Below are positions 1 through 10,587 of a stretch of DNA of 64,000 nt, piece by piece. Every line of letters starts with the position of its first letter. The stretch's first letter is position 1. The translations under genes were made by a program, and so were the position numbers. Source of the stretch: Puccinia triticina (lineage: Eukaryota; Basidiomycota; Pucciniomycetes; Pucciniales; Pucciniaceae); NCBI RefSeq assembly GCF_026914185.1, contig NC_070572.1, forward strand, positions 1,736,001 through 1,800,000, given 5' to 3'. The notes below the pieces were generated by a model. It had not been told where the DNA came from and searched no databases. It saw only the letters and a list, made by a program, of their open reading frames with translations.

Positions 1-620
1 TCTGTCAAATATCTCCAAATACTCAAATATTTGACAAATCAGTATTTGAGGGGCCCAAAATCGCGTCAAATACCGCCGTGCTATGCCCTGATTATACGTA
101 CCCTGAAATTTTTAGCAATTTTCTGGCTTCAGAACCTGAGATTTAAGGGATGTGCGGTAGTCATAATACCTACTAGTGCACACCCTGTAGAACTCATGTT
201 CTGATGCCAAAAAAAAGCTAAAGATTTAAGGGCACGGGTAGTATGTTTTTTTGAAACTTCCCTGAAGTTTTTAGACTGCTGTGACATGTAACAAAAAACC
301 TATCCAATTAGACAAATTTTTCCTATGAAGACTGCCACACACCCCTTATATCTCATTGTTTTATGCCACCCCATTGCTCAAAATTTCAGGGCACAGAGAA
401 AATACAGAGTTTAATGATTCCTGAAATTTTTAGACTCTTTAAAATGTAACAAAAAAGTTATTCAGCTGGCAAGAATTTTCCTACTAAGCCCACCGTGCAC
501 TCCCTGAAAATCCTAAAAATTTCAGGGAATGCAGAATATTACAGTTATAAGTACCCTGAAATTCTTTTGCGGCTTGGACATGTAAAAAAAAGTTATTCCT
601 TAGTATGTACCCCAGAAAAA
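1..620. repeat. Degenerate tandem repeat of about 140-170 bp
   Basis: Three or four diverged units can be recognised by the recurring pair 'cctgaaatttttag' (near 105, 252, 418, 553) followed about 30 bases later by 'acatgtaacaaaaaa' (near 283, 437, 575). No coding signal is supported here. The units are too diverged to give exact borders. Confidence 0.4.
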
Positions 621-990
621 GGGGTACACAAAAAAAAGGATTTTGCACAGAGAGGGTCTGTGCTCACCAGCTCAGCTTCCACAGTTCACTCTCCACCAGA
701 ACATAGAGTGGATCATGGGAGATATAAAAATTTGTATGTTTTTCTGCAGCATGTTCCAATGACAATAGGAGGTTTCAAACCACCTCCAGGAAGTTGTCCA
801 GGTCGCACTTTCCAGGAAAAAAACACCTCCTGGAACGTCTCCTGCAGACCTGTGACCGGCAAGACTCTCCAGGAGGTCCAGGAAATCAGGAAAAAACAGT
901 CCAAAACAAAGAAAAAAACATATTTTACCTTGCCCCCAACAGAACTGAACCCCCGGGAGTTCTTTTCTTGCCATCTTCCCACCGCACGGT
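621..990. other. Stretch without recognised gene
   Basis: Open frames here lack homology I recognise and have no consistent splice signals. Short inverted pieces around 'ctccaggaa' / 'ttccaggag' occur near 783-880, which suggests a transposon remnant, but I cannot name it. Confidence 0.3.
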
Positions 991-1470
991 CATTTAGAGG
1001 ACTCAAAATAACCCACTCAATGACCGGTCTGACTGGTCATCTCAAGGAATCAAGCTGCTCAATGACCAGTGTTTGTACTGGTCATCAAGATGACTCAAGC
1101 TGAGGTGGTTTGAAACCCCCTAATGTTGAGGCTGGCACCCGGGTTTTTGTCCCAAACCCCAGATCCAAAACCACCCAGGTGGTCACAATTGTTTTTTTAC
1201 GGATTTACTTTGTGCACAGAGGGAAACTTGTTGCGCACAGGAATTTCCGTTGACTTGAAGTCACGTGACGTTGGGACCCCCTCCGTGCGCGCCACCAGCT
1301 CCCCCCAAAAATCTGTCCGCACACGGGGGTGCCGTGCTGTGACAGGTGGCCGGGTTGAGACACTCCAGCCATCCAGAGGAAACAATCCCCTCAATGACCG
1401 GAATAGACCAGTGATCAAGAGGATACATCCCTCTCAATGACTGGCATTCAGGTCATTGAGAGGACACAGA
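990..1470. repeat. Diverged copies of the 'tgaccgg..ccggtca' palindromic minisatellite
   Basis: Short inverted units such as 'caatgaccggtctgactggtcat' (near 1017) and 'ctcaatgactggcattcaggtcattgag' style arms (1432-1462) match the minisatellite inside the hAT-type MITE at 3584-4573. The arms are separated by non-repeat sequence, so this is probably a decayed relative of that element. Reading frames through it give Arg/Ser/Asp-rich peptides that are not genes. Confidence 0.45.
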
Positions 1471-1511
1471 GGTACGTGCATAAGTCCCTCCTGACAGAGC
1501 TTGCTTTGCAA

Positions 1512-1690
1512 GTGGGGGACTTCCTGTCAATCTGGGAACCCAGATTTTTCCAGATTTTGCAGGGAAATCTTGGCTCAATTTTGCGGGGAAATCTGGGCTC
1601 AATTTTCCCAAATCCTAGATCTGCCTAGATTTCCCTGCAAAATCTGGGAAAATCTGGGTTTCCAGATTGGCGGGAAGTCCTCCAGTTCAC
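1512..1690. mobile_element. Inverted-repeat MITE-like element
   Basis: The left arm starts near 1518 (gacttcctgtcaatctgg) and the right arm, read in reverse, ends near 1680 with gacttcccgccaatctgg. The arms pair over roughly 55 bp with few mismatches, and both run into 'gattttgcagggaaatct'. The centre is short and non-coding. The same 'gcagggaaatct' core occurs again at 52660-52835. The target duplication was not resolved. Confidence 0.5.
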
Positions 1691-1723
1691 CCCTGAAGTC
1701 TTGAGTAAGGCTGTGACCAAAAG

Positions 1724-2460
1724 CGGGGTTTGGGGCATGCCCCGGGGTTTGGGGCATGCCCCGGGGTTTGGGGCATGCCCCGGGGTTTGGGGCATGACCC
1801 AGGGCTCATGCCCCGGGGTCCGGGGCATTGGGATTGGCTTTGAAAATGCCTCGAACCCCGGGGCATATGTTTTTTTTTGCAAAGGGGGGATTACCTGGGG
1901 GGATGTGATGTCTTTTTTTGGGATTTTATGTTTTTCTTGTCATTCCAGTGGCCATGATATGTATGTAAAAGTTGGTTTTAGTTAGAGCTTGAGGGAAAAA
2001 ATGAGTTGCCAAGCAAGAGAGACCAGTTGAGCGCAAGCAAGAACCCCAATTGAACGGGTGGACTGAGAGAAAAATAGAGCTGAGACGCGCGAGCTAGAAC
2101 CCCCAGGAAATGGGTGTAGAAGTTAACAACAAAGGGAAGGGGATTGGAAGGGGCCATCAAAATCTTGGTACACTACCACCCCTTGAGAAACAAGAGATGC
2201 TCAACGCTTTTTGGTTTGAGCGCGGATTGCTGCCAGGAGAGAATTTGTTGGCCTTTTGAGAATACATACACGATTGGAAGCAGCGACCAAGAGGAATTTG
2301 CGTGTCATTTGCAACAGGATGGGATAACTCTTCTGTTGGGGATGATACCCACATCATTTTACTGGCAAGAAAAAAAATTGTCATGACCCAGGGCTTCAGG
2401 GTTCCCAGGGGCATATGCGGGGTCTGGGGTTCCGGATGACCCTCATGCCCCGTCACAGTC
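1724..2460 (-). mobile_element. hAT transposon relic (family B) with 22-bp tandem repeats
   Basis: Near 1724-1800 a unit of about 22 bp built from 'ggggcatgccccggggttt' is repeated three to four times. On the minus strand, 2275-2185 still encodes a piece of a hAT C-terminal dimerisation region: VFSKGQQILSWQQSALKPKS, followed by VEHLLFLKGW and a stop. The equivalent part of the copy at 57.1-57.6 kb is better preserved. Most of the transposase is gone, so this is an internally deleted, non-autonomous derivative. 'ggggcatg' style sequence recurs at the other side (2385-2457). Confidence 0.55.
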
Positions 2461-3583
2461 TTAGAGCAACTCCACCGCGGGCTGTATTTTTGGGTTGCTA
2501 AAATCTGATCTTTGGAACTGCGCAGCAGCATTTAGAGACGCAAACAGCTGCGGCATACACCGCAAGAGACAAAGGAGTCTGTAAAATTCCGCAAAAGGCA
2601 GCTCCCCGTGACCCAACACCCCCTGGTTTTACCTGGTCCTCCCGTTGACTTACCCACATCTTGCCAGCAACAATGGATTGTCTGGTGATTATTCAAAATT
2701 TTGTGAACACTCAAGGTACACTCATTTCAGGCGCCATTCAGACAACTCAACAAGTATCCATGGTTCTTCAAGGCGGTGCTGCAGCAATTCAAGAGATCCT
2801 CCGAAATGAAGAAAACAGAAGAAAAAGAGTCCCACCCAAACAAGGCGGATCAAGAAAAGGACGAGCACCCAATCTCCGGCAAGAATTTGAAGGAGGCTAC
2901 CAGCGGTTGTTTAACAATTACTTTTTGGATTCGCCCGTCTACACCAAATACAAATTTCGTCGACGATTCAGGATGCAAAAAGGACTTTTTTTGAAGATAG
3001 TTAAGGATGTCAAGCAGCACAACATATACTTCACTCACCTGCACGACACATTGGGTAATCTTGGCTTGAGAGGCATTCAAAAAATCACGGCATCTCTCCA
3101 AATCTTGGCGTATGGTGGGGCACATGACGCAACCAACAAGTATATCCATATTGGAGAATCAACCCATCAAAAAGCCTCTATAGATTTTGTCAAGCTGTTA
3201 TTGACTTGTACAGCGCTGAGTATCTTTGATCCCCAAACAAAAACAATATCAAACGCTTGTTGGCGGTTGGGAAGGCACGTGGATTTCCGGGCATGCTTGG
3301 CTCACTTGATTGTATGCACTGGGAATGGAAGAACTGTCCCACCGGGTGGCATGGACAGTATCAAGGGAAGTAAAAGTTTGTTTTATTTCTCTTCCTCACA
3401 CCTTCTTACGTACACCTGCTGATTTTGCCTCCTTCTTATGATCAAGGTTCCAACAATTGTCTTGGAGGCTGTTGCCTCATATGATTTATGGATTTGGCCC
3501 GCCTTTTTTGGCATGCCAGGGTCCCACAACGACATCAAAATCTTGGATTCATCGCCGGTTTTCTCAAATCTAATGAACGGAGT

Positions 3584-4573
3584 TAGAGATCGCCAAGTGG
3601 ACCCGCGGGCGGGTACCCGCCACATGGCGTCGGGTACCCGCGCGCGGGTGCCGTGTACGGATCCAGGTGCGGGATTTTGGGCAAAAAAGCACCAGGTACC
3701 CGGATACCCGCCAAAAATACCCGCGGCAGGCGGGTCTTCCAGGTACCCGGGTACCCGCTGTTACGGTCACTGAGGGGGTTGTTTCCTCAAGATGACCGGG
3801 AAAGATCCTGGTCATCAAGGGGAATCAGCCCTCTCGATGACCGGGACGGACCCCGGTCATAAAGAGGAATACAGCCCTCTCGATGACTGGGATCTGTCCT
3901 GGTCATCAAGAAGAATCAGCCCTCCCGATGACCGGGATTTGTCCTGGTCATTGGGAGGGTTGTTTTCTCTCGATGACCGGGACAGATCCTGGTCATCGAG
4001 AGGAAACAACCCTCTTGATGACCGAGACAGAACCCAGTCATCGAGAGAAAACAACACTCTTGATGACCGGGACAGGACCCGGTCATCGAGAGGAAACAAC
4101 CCTCTCAATGACCGTGACAGAACCCGGTCATCGTGAGGAAACAGCCCTCTCAATGACCGGGATAGAACCCGCTCATTGAGAGGGTTTTTTCCTCTCAATG
4201 ACTGGTACAGACCCCGATCATCAAGAGGAAACAAGCCTCTCGATGAGCGGGGTCTATGCCGGTCATTGAGAGGGCTGTTTCCTGCCGATGACCAGGATCT
4301 GTCCCGGTCATTGAGAGGAAACAACCCTCCCAATGACTGGGACAGAGCCCGGTCATCAAGAGGAACCATCACTCCCGATGAACAGTCTAGTGTAGCTGTC
4401 ATCGAGTGAGGGTGTTGGATAAAAAAAAGTACAAGTACCCGCGGTACCCGCAAAAAGTACCGCCGGTGCCCGCCCGCGGGTGCCGTGTACGGGTACGGGT
4501 GTCTGAATATCACAAAAAACACCGCGGGTACCCGGACACGCGGCGGGTACCCGGGTCCACTTGGCGATCTCTA
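3584..4573. mobile_element. hAT-type MITE inside the Harbinger transposase
   Basis: The insert is flanked by a perfect 8-bp target duplication AACGGAGT (3576-3583 and 4574-4581). Its ends are perfect 22-bp inverted repeats starting TAGAGATCGCCAAGTGGACC. An 8-bp duplication and a TAGRG-type end are hallmarks of hAT elements. The subterminal parts are dense in 'cgggtaccc' palindromes, and the centre is a palindromic minisatellite. It encodes nothing, so it must have been moved by a transposase made elsewhere. Removing it and one duplication copy restores the Harbinger reading frame. Confidence 0.88.
3775..4405. repeat. Palindromic minisatellite of about 40-45 bp units
   Basis: Around 14 units of the form 'gatgaccgggacagacccggtcatcgagaggaaacaaccctct' (written here with breaks: gatgaccggga / cagacccggtcatc / gagaggaaacaaccctct) run head to tail. 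Each unit contains an inverted 'gatgaccggg..cccggtcatc' pair, so each can form a hairpin. Both strands stay open for over 100 codons with Asp-Arg-Ser-rich translations, an artefact of the repeat. Confidence 0.8.
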
Positions 4574-5298
4574 AACGGAGTCGCCCCTCTGTGCCAATAC
4601 ACAGTTAACGGCACGACCTATCACCAAGGATACTACCTCGCTGATGGTATCTACCCGGACTACTCAACTCTTATCAAGACTATTTCACATCCGCAAGGTC
4701 TAGAACGGAAGGTAAGTCATCAGACTCATGATCAGGTGTACATCAAATTGACTGATTGATTACCTTCAGCATTATGCGAAGATGCAGGAGGCAGCACAAA
4801 AGGATGTTGAACGCGTGTTTGGCGTACTTCAGGCACGATTTGCAATAGTAGCTCGACCAGCAATGACATGGAACGTCAAAAAGCTACATCTAGTTATGAA
4901 GACCTGCATTATCCTCTGCAATATGATTGTGGAGGATGAGAGGCATGTAAACATTGATCACATCTATGACCCCAACATAGCCAGAGGACAGCGCGAACCC
5001 ATCGATAACATTGAGCCTGTTTCACAACAACAAGCCTATTTCTCCTCGTTTGTTCAAAACATGCAGAGAGTCCAAAACTCGGATTTGCACTTTGCTCTAC
5101 GGAACAATCTGATTGCCCACTTGTGGGCTTGCAAAGGCAAAGAAGGGGATTTGGACAACATAGAATTTTAATTTTAATTATTCCATAAACTTGTGATTTG
5201 ATTTTTTGTGCAAGAAAAAGTAATCAAAACAAAATTTGGAGAGAGAAAAAAAAACAAATTTGGGAGGGCCAAAAAAGAACAAGGGAAGCTTCTAGTCT

Positions 5299-6442
5299 TT
5301 AAGGCCCACTAGTGCGAGAGTTGTTTAGCGCAGGGGCCAAATGAGTTGATGTTGGAGCCAAAGACGGAGCTGGAGCCGTAGCCAAAGATAAAGACAAAGC
5401 CAAAGCTGAAGCCGCCATTTGTGTTTCAAGCTTGGCTAGTATTCTTTTCCTTTCAAGATTATAGTATCTCTTGACTTCTTCATCAACCCCGGTAAGATCT
5501 TTATTCATGACTTCTTTTTCTGCAATGCAATTGAGGGCTTTTTGTTGAGCAGCCATTGCGCTTTCAAAGGACATTTGTTGCTTCTTGACAACATCAGCAA
5601 TTTCAAGATGAGCAGTAGTCATCTTCTTGAGGTGTTTGTGGTTGGACGCGTCAAGTTTCTCCTCCTGATAAGCCACCTTAGCCTTCTTGCGACCAATTGG
5701 ACGAGTCGGCCCGCCACAAGCAGTTTTGTTGCCAGATGTATCTGAAGTTGAGTTTGTTGTACCGTCCCTGGTCAAGCTAGGTAGCAAGCTCAATGATGGG
5801 CTAGATGGATTGGGGGCTCCATCACGTTCAACTTTAGCTTTTTTTTTCTTGGCCAGAGAAGCAATGTAATTATGCCACTTCAGTGCCTTGGGGAAAAGAT
5901 CGTAGCAACACATGAATCCAAAACTTTTGTCATGGAGCTTTGTGTACAAAGTGAGGGCCATGCTGATCCGGTTAGTTGCTGTCGTACCGCTCAGATTCCG
6001 GTGGTTGATTTGGTTGACACAGCCATTAAATTTGTTGAGAGACTGCTGTATGAGGCCCCAACGATTCTTGATGCTTTTCATGGATCAAAAGGGCTTGGAG
6101 ATCTTTGATCAATAGTGGTTTGTGACCGTGTCCCAGAAAGCGGTCCCAGTTTGTTCCGTACCTTTCCGCCTGTCCTCAGTCATCTCAAGCCAAGAGGTAC
6201 AGATCTGGAGGTCCTCATGCTCGAGATAGTTGGCTGTGCGTACTTTCTTTGCATCCTCCAATTTGCTGTCTGCCCTGTCTTCATCTTCATTATCTCCATC
6301 AGAAGCTGATTCATCCTTGGTCCCTTTCGGAGCTTTTAAAGCTTTTGAAGCTTCCTGAATCGGTTTCTTGGCAGCCTTTTTTCTTGGTCTTGGATTTGCG
6401 TTCTTTTTAGTCTTTGGCTTGGGAACACTGGTAGAAGTTGAA
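5299..6442 (-). pseudogene. Harbinger accessory protein, NAM-associated/Myb-like, broken
   Basis: In Harbinger elements a second, Myb-like protein carries the transposase to the nucleus and the element ends. From a splice acceptor near 6443 the frame encodes a Lys/Pro-rich basic stretch, then ANYLEHEDLQICTSWLEMTE and TGTAFWDTVTNHY, then IKNRWGLIQQSLNKFNGCVN and LYTKLHDKSFGFMCCYDLF, the pattern of the NAM-associated/SANT-like family. A coiled, Ala/Lys/Glu-rich C-terminus follows and ends at 5299. Two in-frame TGA codons (6109-6111 and 6085-6087) interrupt the SANT-like region; Arg (CGA) fits at both. An intron there is possible but less likely, since the frame is kept. The 5' exons are displaced by the repeat at 6531-7505. 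Confidence 0.72.
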
Positions 6443-6530
6443 TCTGAAGCAAAATATCAACAAATCAAATTGTGGGCAAGAGTCAAGATCCACTACTGAC
6501 CGTCTTCTGCAGATATAATTCTTTTTCAAG

Positions 6531-7505
6531 AAGATTTGTGAGCCTGAGTCTCTATAGTGACTACAGGACACAAGAAAATGGGGGGGGGCAATATTTGGAT
6601 TTCTTTGGATAAAGAAAATACAAATATAAAGAGAGAGAAACTGAGCAGGATCAAGATAAGCAGATTTTCAAGGTTATTCTGGTGGGAATGCACGTCCACT
6701 GGCAATGCTAACTCTTCAGAAGAGTGCTGCCAAGCTGTGCTAAAGAGTGCTACAGCCTCCTCTCACCAAAGAAACGTGGAGGGATCCTGGATTAGATAAG
6801 TTTAATCCAGCCACAATTTTTTAGCTTCCTTCTGGATATTCAAGGTTCTTTAAAGGGAAACCTATGTGGTTTGTTTCTTGCAAAACCCACAGAAAAAAGA
6901 ATGAAGATATGAAGGGACAGCCCTGTGATCAAGAAGAGGTAAAGGCCAGCAGATATGGAGGAACAGCCCTGTGATCAAGAAGAGGCAAAGGCCAGCAGAA
7001 AAGAGCAGATCAAGCAAGACACAGAGTTGTACCTCTGAGATAAACAAGGTTCAGTGAAAGAGGTTACTTACTGTCAATATCCTAGGCGCCAGTGACGGTA
7101 GGTATACTGGGAGTGTTGTAAACTCTTTGGTGGTGATCCTGGGGTTATCTGGGGTGTGGTTCTGGTGTGCTGAAGTCTGTGTGTCCGCCTCAGGCAAGGG
7201 GGATCCATACTACGAAAATTTTCACAGTTTGCTTATGTAATTTACATATGTACATGTGGTTTGGCGCGCTTGGTAGCGCTGACACGTCACGACTGAGCAT
7301 GCGCGCCACAACTCAATAACTCAGGGAAGGAATGTAGTTACAAAGAATTGGTAAGTTGTAACTAGGGTTAAAATTGCATAAGGAAACAGAATATGAAGTC
7401 AAAACAAGGTTATTTCATAAGATGAAAAAGATATGAAGTAATTCATATGTAAAAGTAAAAAAAGGCAGACTTTAGGTCAGCTGAGTTGACTCTAAGGCTG
7501 ACAAG
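6531..7505. mobile_element. Dispersed repeat, copy A (partner at 58180-59145)
   Basis: From 'tttgtgagcctgagtctctatagtga' (shared start) to 'gactctaaggctga' (shared end) this stretch matches 58180-59145 almost throughout, including 'caaggttcagtgaaagagg', 'cctaggcgcc' and 'tatgtaatttacatatgtac'. The copies differ by small indels and substitutions. No open frame is conserved between the copies, so it is a non-coding mobile or satellite-like unit of unknown class. Here it lies upstream of the Harbinger accessory gene. Confidence 0.7.
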
Positions 7506-7936
7506 CTTTCTGGGGAGCGGTAGAGATTTCAATTTCCGTTGGATCTGATAAGAAGCCAGCAAGAGATCAGAAACTGTATAGAAAAATATTCAGCAAGCAG
7601 ATTCAAGAGAATCTCACTGTTGTTGATGCTTGGTGTCAGTGCTTCAAGCGCAGGATTGAGAAAATCCATTTTGATTTGGCTGGGTCTTGACGATATTGAT
7701 ATGCAACTGGATAGAGATGTGGATATTGGGGGTGTGACCAATGGAGTTTCACAATGTTGTTGTTATGTGACAGTGTCTTTTGGGTCTTTGGAGAGAGTCT
7801 CTAGGAGTCCCTACATGTACGAACTTGGGCATGAAATTTGGGGACAGCTGTAAAATTAATAGCGCCCGCGGTGGGTTGGGTTGAGTCGGTAAATTCCAAC
7901 TAGAGACCCAATTTACGGCCTGCGGTGGAGTTGCTC
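7506..7936. other. 3' flank of Harbinger element, no clear gene
   Basis: The minus strand is open for 70 codons (7741-7529) and may hold a first exon of the accessory gene, but nothing recognisable is encoded. The last 80 bases carry subterminal versions of the end sequence ('gcgcccgcggtgggttggg' at 7861 and the terminal repeat at 7922-7936). Confidence 0.35.
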
Positions 7937-8088
7937 TTAGTCTTGAGCTAACTTGCTAATTTCCCTCCTTGGGGGAGCAAAGCAACCTTTAAAGGAGGGA
8001 CTTACGTGTTATGTCTACCCCGCGGCCTGAGAGAATTTCACCTTTTGGTTGGCACTTTTTTATAATCAACATAGCACATGGGTCTCTG

Positions 8089-8319
8089 TGTTATGACATG
8101 TCACTTTAGGTATCATACTATTATCACAGTTTTACATATTTTTATTACATCATCACATACTTTACTACATAGTTTCATCATGGTTTTAGAAGTTTCTTCT
8201 CATCAACCCAATTACATAATCAACCTTGTATATATACTCTATTTGTGGTGCAATCTTATTCTTCCCTTGGGGGAGTTTTTCCATCTCATCTCGCCGTATC
8301 CTGATATCTTTGCTCTTCA
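8089..8319 (+). repeat. Copia-1 left (5') LTR, 231 bp
   Basis: It begins TGTTATGACATG and ends GCTCTTCA. The right LTR repeats it with four substitutions apart from the MITE insertion. No TATA box can be assigned with certainty; 'tgtatatatactc' at 8228 is a candidate. Confidence 0.92.
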
Positions 8320-8337
8320 GGTTATGAGCCCGCGCTG
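8320..8337 (+). promoter_or_regulatory. Copia-1 primer binding site, half-tRNA initiator Met type
   Basis: GGTTATGAGCCCGCGCTG starts immediately after the LTR. Its complement resembles the anticodon-arm part (..GGGCTCATAACC) of initiator tRNA-Met, the internal 'half-tRNA' primer site known from Drosophila copia. Copia-2 uses the same site (GGTTATGAGCACCAT). Confidence 0.75.
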
Positions 8338-8439
8338 TCACCAGCGGGATTGTTATATACTCTACCCCACATTTTTTTATCTACTTCGGAATTAGCTTTG
8401 TATCACCACATGGCATAGCTACTTCTCACATTATCTTTT

Positions 8440-9079
8440 ATGGTTCAGACGCGCTTGCGGAATCCTGAAGTTATCATCCCCAACTTCTCCACTCAAGTCA
8501 CGCCTCCAGTATCTGCAGCTCATTTGCCTGCGTCATCAATTTCATCATTCCACTCAGTTGATGAACAATTGTCTATGTCCAATGACGAAGAGAGTTCTGC
8601 TTCTTTTGTTCCTGGTTCTTTTCCGTTAACACTCTGTAGAGACTGTAAAATGAAGATGTGTCTGGTGAGAGTGGAACTCACGACCTCAGCTATGCTGAGA
8701 CACATACTAGAGTGCTGCCTTTACCAAATAGGCTACAGACGCTTGTGGCTGCCAGCTGGGTGGTTGGTTGGTAGTGCTCATGGGTCGATCCAACAGCCCT
8801 CCATACTGTGGTGATACATCATGGTAGCAGACTAACAGACAACTCAACACACTCACTCCCCGCCCTATCTCCTCTGCTCCAGTCAATTCAAACATGCGGT
8901 CCAGCTTTTGTCCGTCTGTTCGCTCTTCCACCCCTTGAACTCTCAATCCCCCTCCACCAAATGAACCCTTGTCAACCGAGTCGGAGGCGAATCCCGGGCC
9001 GTCAAACAAAGGCAAAACTCGTGATGTTCCCAAGATTTCTCCACCGACGGCTCCACCCTCTCCAGACAAAGCTGATTTG
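8440..9079 (+). pseudogene. Copia-1 gag, 5' portion, interrupted
   Basis: ATG at 8440 opens a Ser/Pro-rich N-terminus (MVQTRLRNPEVIIPNFSTQV...). The frame is disturbed by a tRNA-like insert around 8658-8742 and ends at the Copia-2 insertion (duplication ATTTG at 9075-9079). Gag resumes at 32101. The N-terminus is low-complexity and has no recognisable domain, as is usual for Gag. Confidence 0.55.
8658..8742 (-). tRNA. tRNA-like sequence with long variable arm (probably a SINE head or pseudogene)
   Basis: The 85-nt minus-strand sequence folds like a class II tRNA: acceptor arms GCGTCTG/CAGACAC (6 of 7 pairs), TA, D arm GCC..GGC with a GG-containing loop, variable arm CTCAGC-ATA-GCTGAG, and a perfect T arm GTGAG-TTCCACT-CTCAC. 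The anticodon arm is one base short (GCAC, 8-nt loop, GTGT), and the T loop is TTCCACT rather than TTCGANN, so it is unlikely to be a working tRNA. Its position inside the Copia-1 gag fits a SINE insertion. Confidence 0.5.
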
Positions 9080-9386
9080 TGTTGCAGTGATGAACCTGGA
9101 ACAGCAGAAGAGAATGATGATGGTTGTGGAAGGATTATCATTGCATCAGAGAGGAAAAACAAAGAGAAGAAGACTGAAAGAGAGAGAGAAAGAAAAACAG
9201 GAAAACACTCACCTGGAACAGCAGAAGAGAATGATGATGGTCGTGGAAGGATGAGGAAAGAGAGCCTTCCACGTCTGCTGCTCCAGGTGACTACAATGGT
9301 GAAATGTCACAGACTGTGATATGCAGAAAACAGGTTTGAAGCAGAAACAGAAGAGAGAAGAAAACAAACACTACACAACCTCAACA
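9080..9386 (-). repeat. Copia-2 3' LTR, 307 bp
   Basis: On the minus strand it reads TGTTGAGG...CTGCAACA and is preceded by the polypurine tract. It contains an internal near-duplication of 'cctggaacagcagaagagaa' (9098 and 9211). Confidence 0.93.
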
Positions 9387-9488
9387 CCCCCCCTTGCTGA
9401 AAACCACAAAAGAAAAGAAAACAAGTAACAAAGAGATAAACTGGAAGAAACAAAAGAAGAGAGAGAAAAAAAAAAAATTAGACAACCC

Positions 9489-9871
9489 CAAAACGAGTAC
9501 GGTGATCCACCAAGAGAGTCCGGCCAAGAGGTTTGGTGAGCATATCAGCAAGCATGTCCTTGGTTGAGACGTGTAGAACCAAGATTTTCCGCTGCTTGAC
9601 GCATTCCCGAGAGAAATGATACCGCGCGTCAATATGTTTTGTGCGCGCATGGTGCTCAGGGTTTTTCGCAAGAGCCTTGGCGCCAGCGTTATCAATGTGC
9701 AGAGGGATTGCCGTCTTAGGTCAGAGTTTAAGCTCAGTGAGAATGTACCTAAGCCAAAGCCCCTCTTTGCAGGAGTCGGAGAGGGCTTTGTATTCCGCCT
9801 CGGCGCTAGAGAGTGAGACTGTTGCTTGTTTGCGGGATTTCCATGAGATAGCCCCGTCCCCAAGGCAATAC
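9489..9871 (-). pseudogene. Copia-2 RNase H, C-terminal part
   Basis: This is the end of the Copia-2 polyprotein beyond the EnSpm insertion. It reads LGDGAISWKSRKQATVSLSS, AEAEYKALSDSCKEGLWLRY, then, after a TGA at 9721-9723, AIPLHIDNAGAKALAKNPEH, RTKHIDARYHFSRECVK and DMLADMLTKPLG before the stop near 9489. The AEAEY catalytic Glu and the TKHIDARYHF and DMLTKPL signatures are those of Copia RNase H. Arg (CGA) fits the TGA position. The other part of the domain ends at 27540 with SDWAEDQHDQRSTSAYTY. Confidence 0.85.
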
Positions 9872-9914
9872 CACCGCCCCAAAAAGCAAGGCAATGTGTG
9901 CACATTGCCATGCT
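9872..9914 (+). repeat. EnSpm left terminal inverted repeat, 43 bp
   Basis: Identical in inverse orientation to 27494-27536. Positions 19-38 of the repeat form a perfect 9-bp stem with a 2-nt loop. Similarity stops after position 43. Confidence 0.93.
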
Positions 9915-10587
9915 CAAACATTTATGTAAACCCACTTGTATGTACCACAAATAGAAGTGAAACCTGTGGTGTATATGTTTTTTATTTGCTTCTTATCCCT
10001 TCCCAAACTTGCCCCTACAAACATCTTATGTTGACATTTGTGACATCTACCTCCAAAAAAAATCTCAAAAGCTTGGAGTTCATTTGAAAATTTCTTCTTT
10101 TCTGTGTCATTGTGAGAATGAATCAATCCAATTTCCCCTCCTATGGCAGGTCACCTGATTTCCAGTTGAAATTTATCCAAACACAGCACTAGCTGTCAAT
10201 GAATTGAGTTAATTAACCTTTTTTGTAGTTTCAGGCAGAAGTATTCCCAAGTTTTTAGACAGGCTCTCATTACTGAAATTAACTTATATGAAAATAGGCA
10301 AAAAAGCAACAAACCAGGCAGTGGCCACAGAAATTTCTGAACCATTATGACCTAGGCATTTATCTGCCATTACATATTCACTTTCAATTCAAAAGCAAGA
10401 AACAGAAAATTGAAAATACTACCCAGATAGAAAAATTCAAGCCAGCCAACATTTCAGACAGAAGCCAGTAGGTACAAGTGAGAAGTTTAACATAGAGTAA
10501 CAGTAAGTATTTATTTGGGGAAAGTAATATGATCAAGTTACAGTATTTTAGACAGGAATACTGTTTTGGAAAGCAACAAAAAACTGC
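9915..10587. other. Subterminal region of the EnSpm element, no gene seen
   Basis: AT-rich sequence with short motifs such as 'tttatgtaaac' (9920) but no recognised coding potential. CACTA subterminal regions normally hold transposase binding repeats; none is obvious here apart from the ATGTAAA-like words. Confidence 0.4.

Larger units (their letters stand above)
2673..5171 (+). pseudogene. Harbinger transposase (DDE superfamily 4), broken
   Basis: The product would cut and join the element ends. The N-terminal part from ATG 2673 reads through QEFEGGYQRLFNNYF. Catalytic signatures are visible: LGSLDCMHWEWKNCP (first Asp, near 3300), GSHNDIKILDSS (second Asp, near 3525), and DVERVFGVLQARF (Glu, near 4810). 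Introns lie at about 3368-3448 and 4711-4769. Defects: the frame shifts near 3190 between 'DFV' and 'QAVIDLYSAEYL', a TGA lies at 3227-3229 where Arg fits, and the 990-bp MITE splits the DDE domain between 'SNLMNGV' and 'APLCQY'. The C-terminal 129 residues remain open to the stop at 5169. Family recognition is by motif; the exact intron borders are inferred. Confidence 0.85.
2464..7936 (+). mobile_element. PIF/Harbinger DNA transposon, full length, inactivated
   Basis: The ends are inverted repeats beginning GAGCAACTCCACCGC (perfect for 15 bp, then diverging) and are flanked on both sides by the 3-bp duplication TTA (2461-2463 and 7937-7939), the target preference known for Harbinger. Inside are the two genes expected for this superfamily: a DDE transposase on the plus strand and a NAM/Myb-like partner protein on the minus strand. 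The element is interrupted by a hAT-type MITE (3584-4573) and by a dispersed repeat (about 6531-7505), and both genes carry nonsense or frameshift changes, so it cannot be autonomous. Confidence 0.87.

Noticed and set aside
495..1103. 202-codon plus-strand frame
   Set aside because: It starts with GTG, has no splice signals or homology and lies in repeats.
3792..4522. Open frames of 77-221 codons on both strands with Asp-Arg-Ser-rich products
   Set aside because: They are translations of the palindromic minisatellite inside a non-coding MITE.
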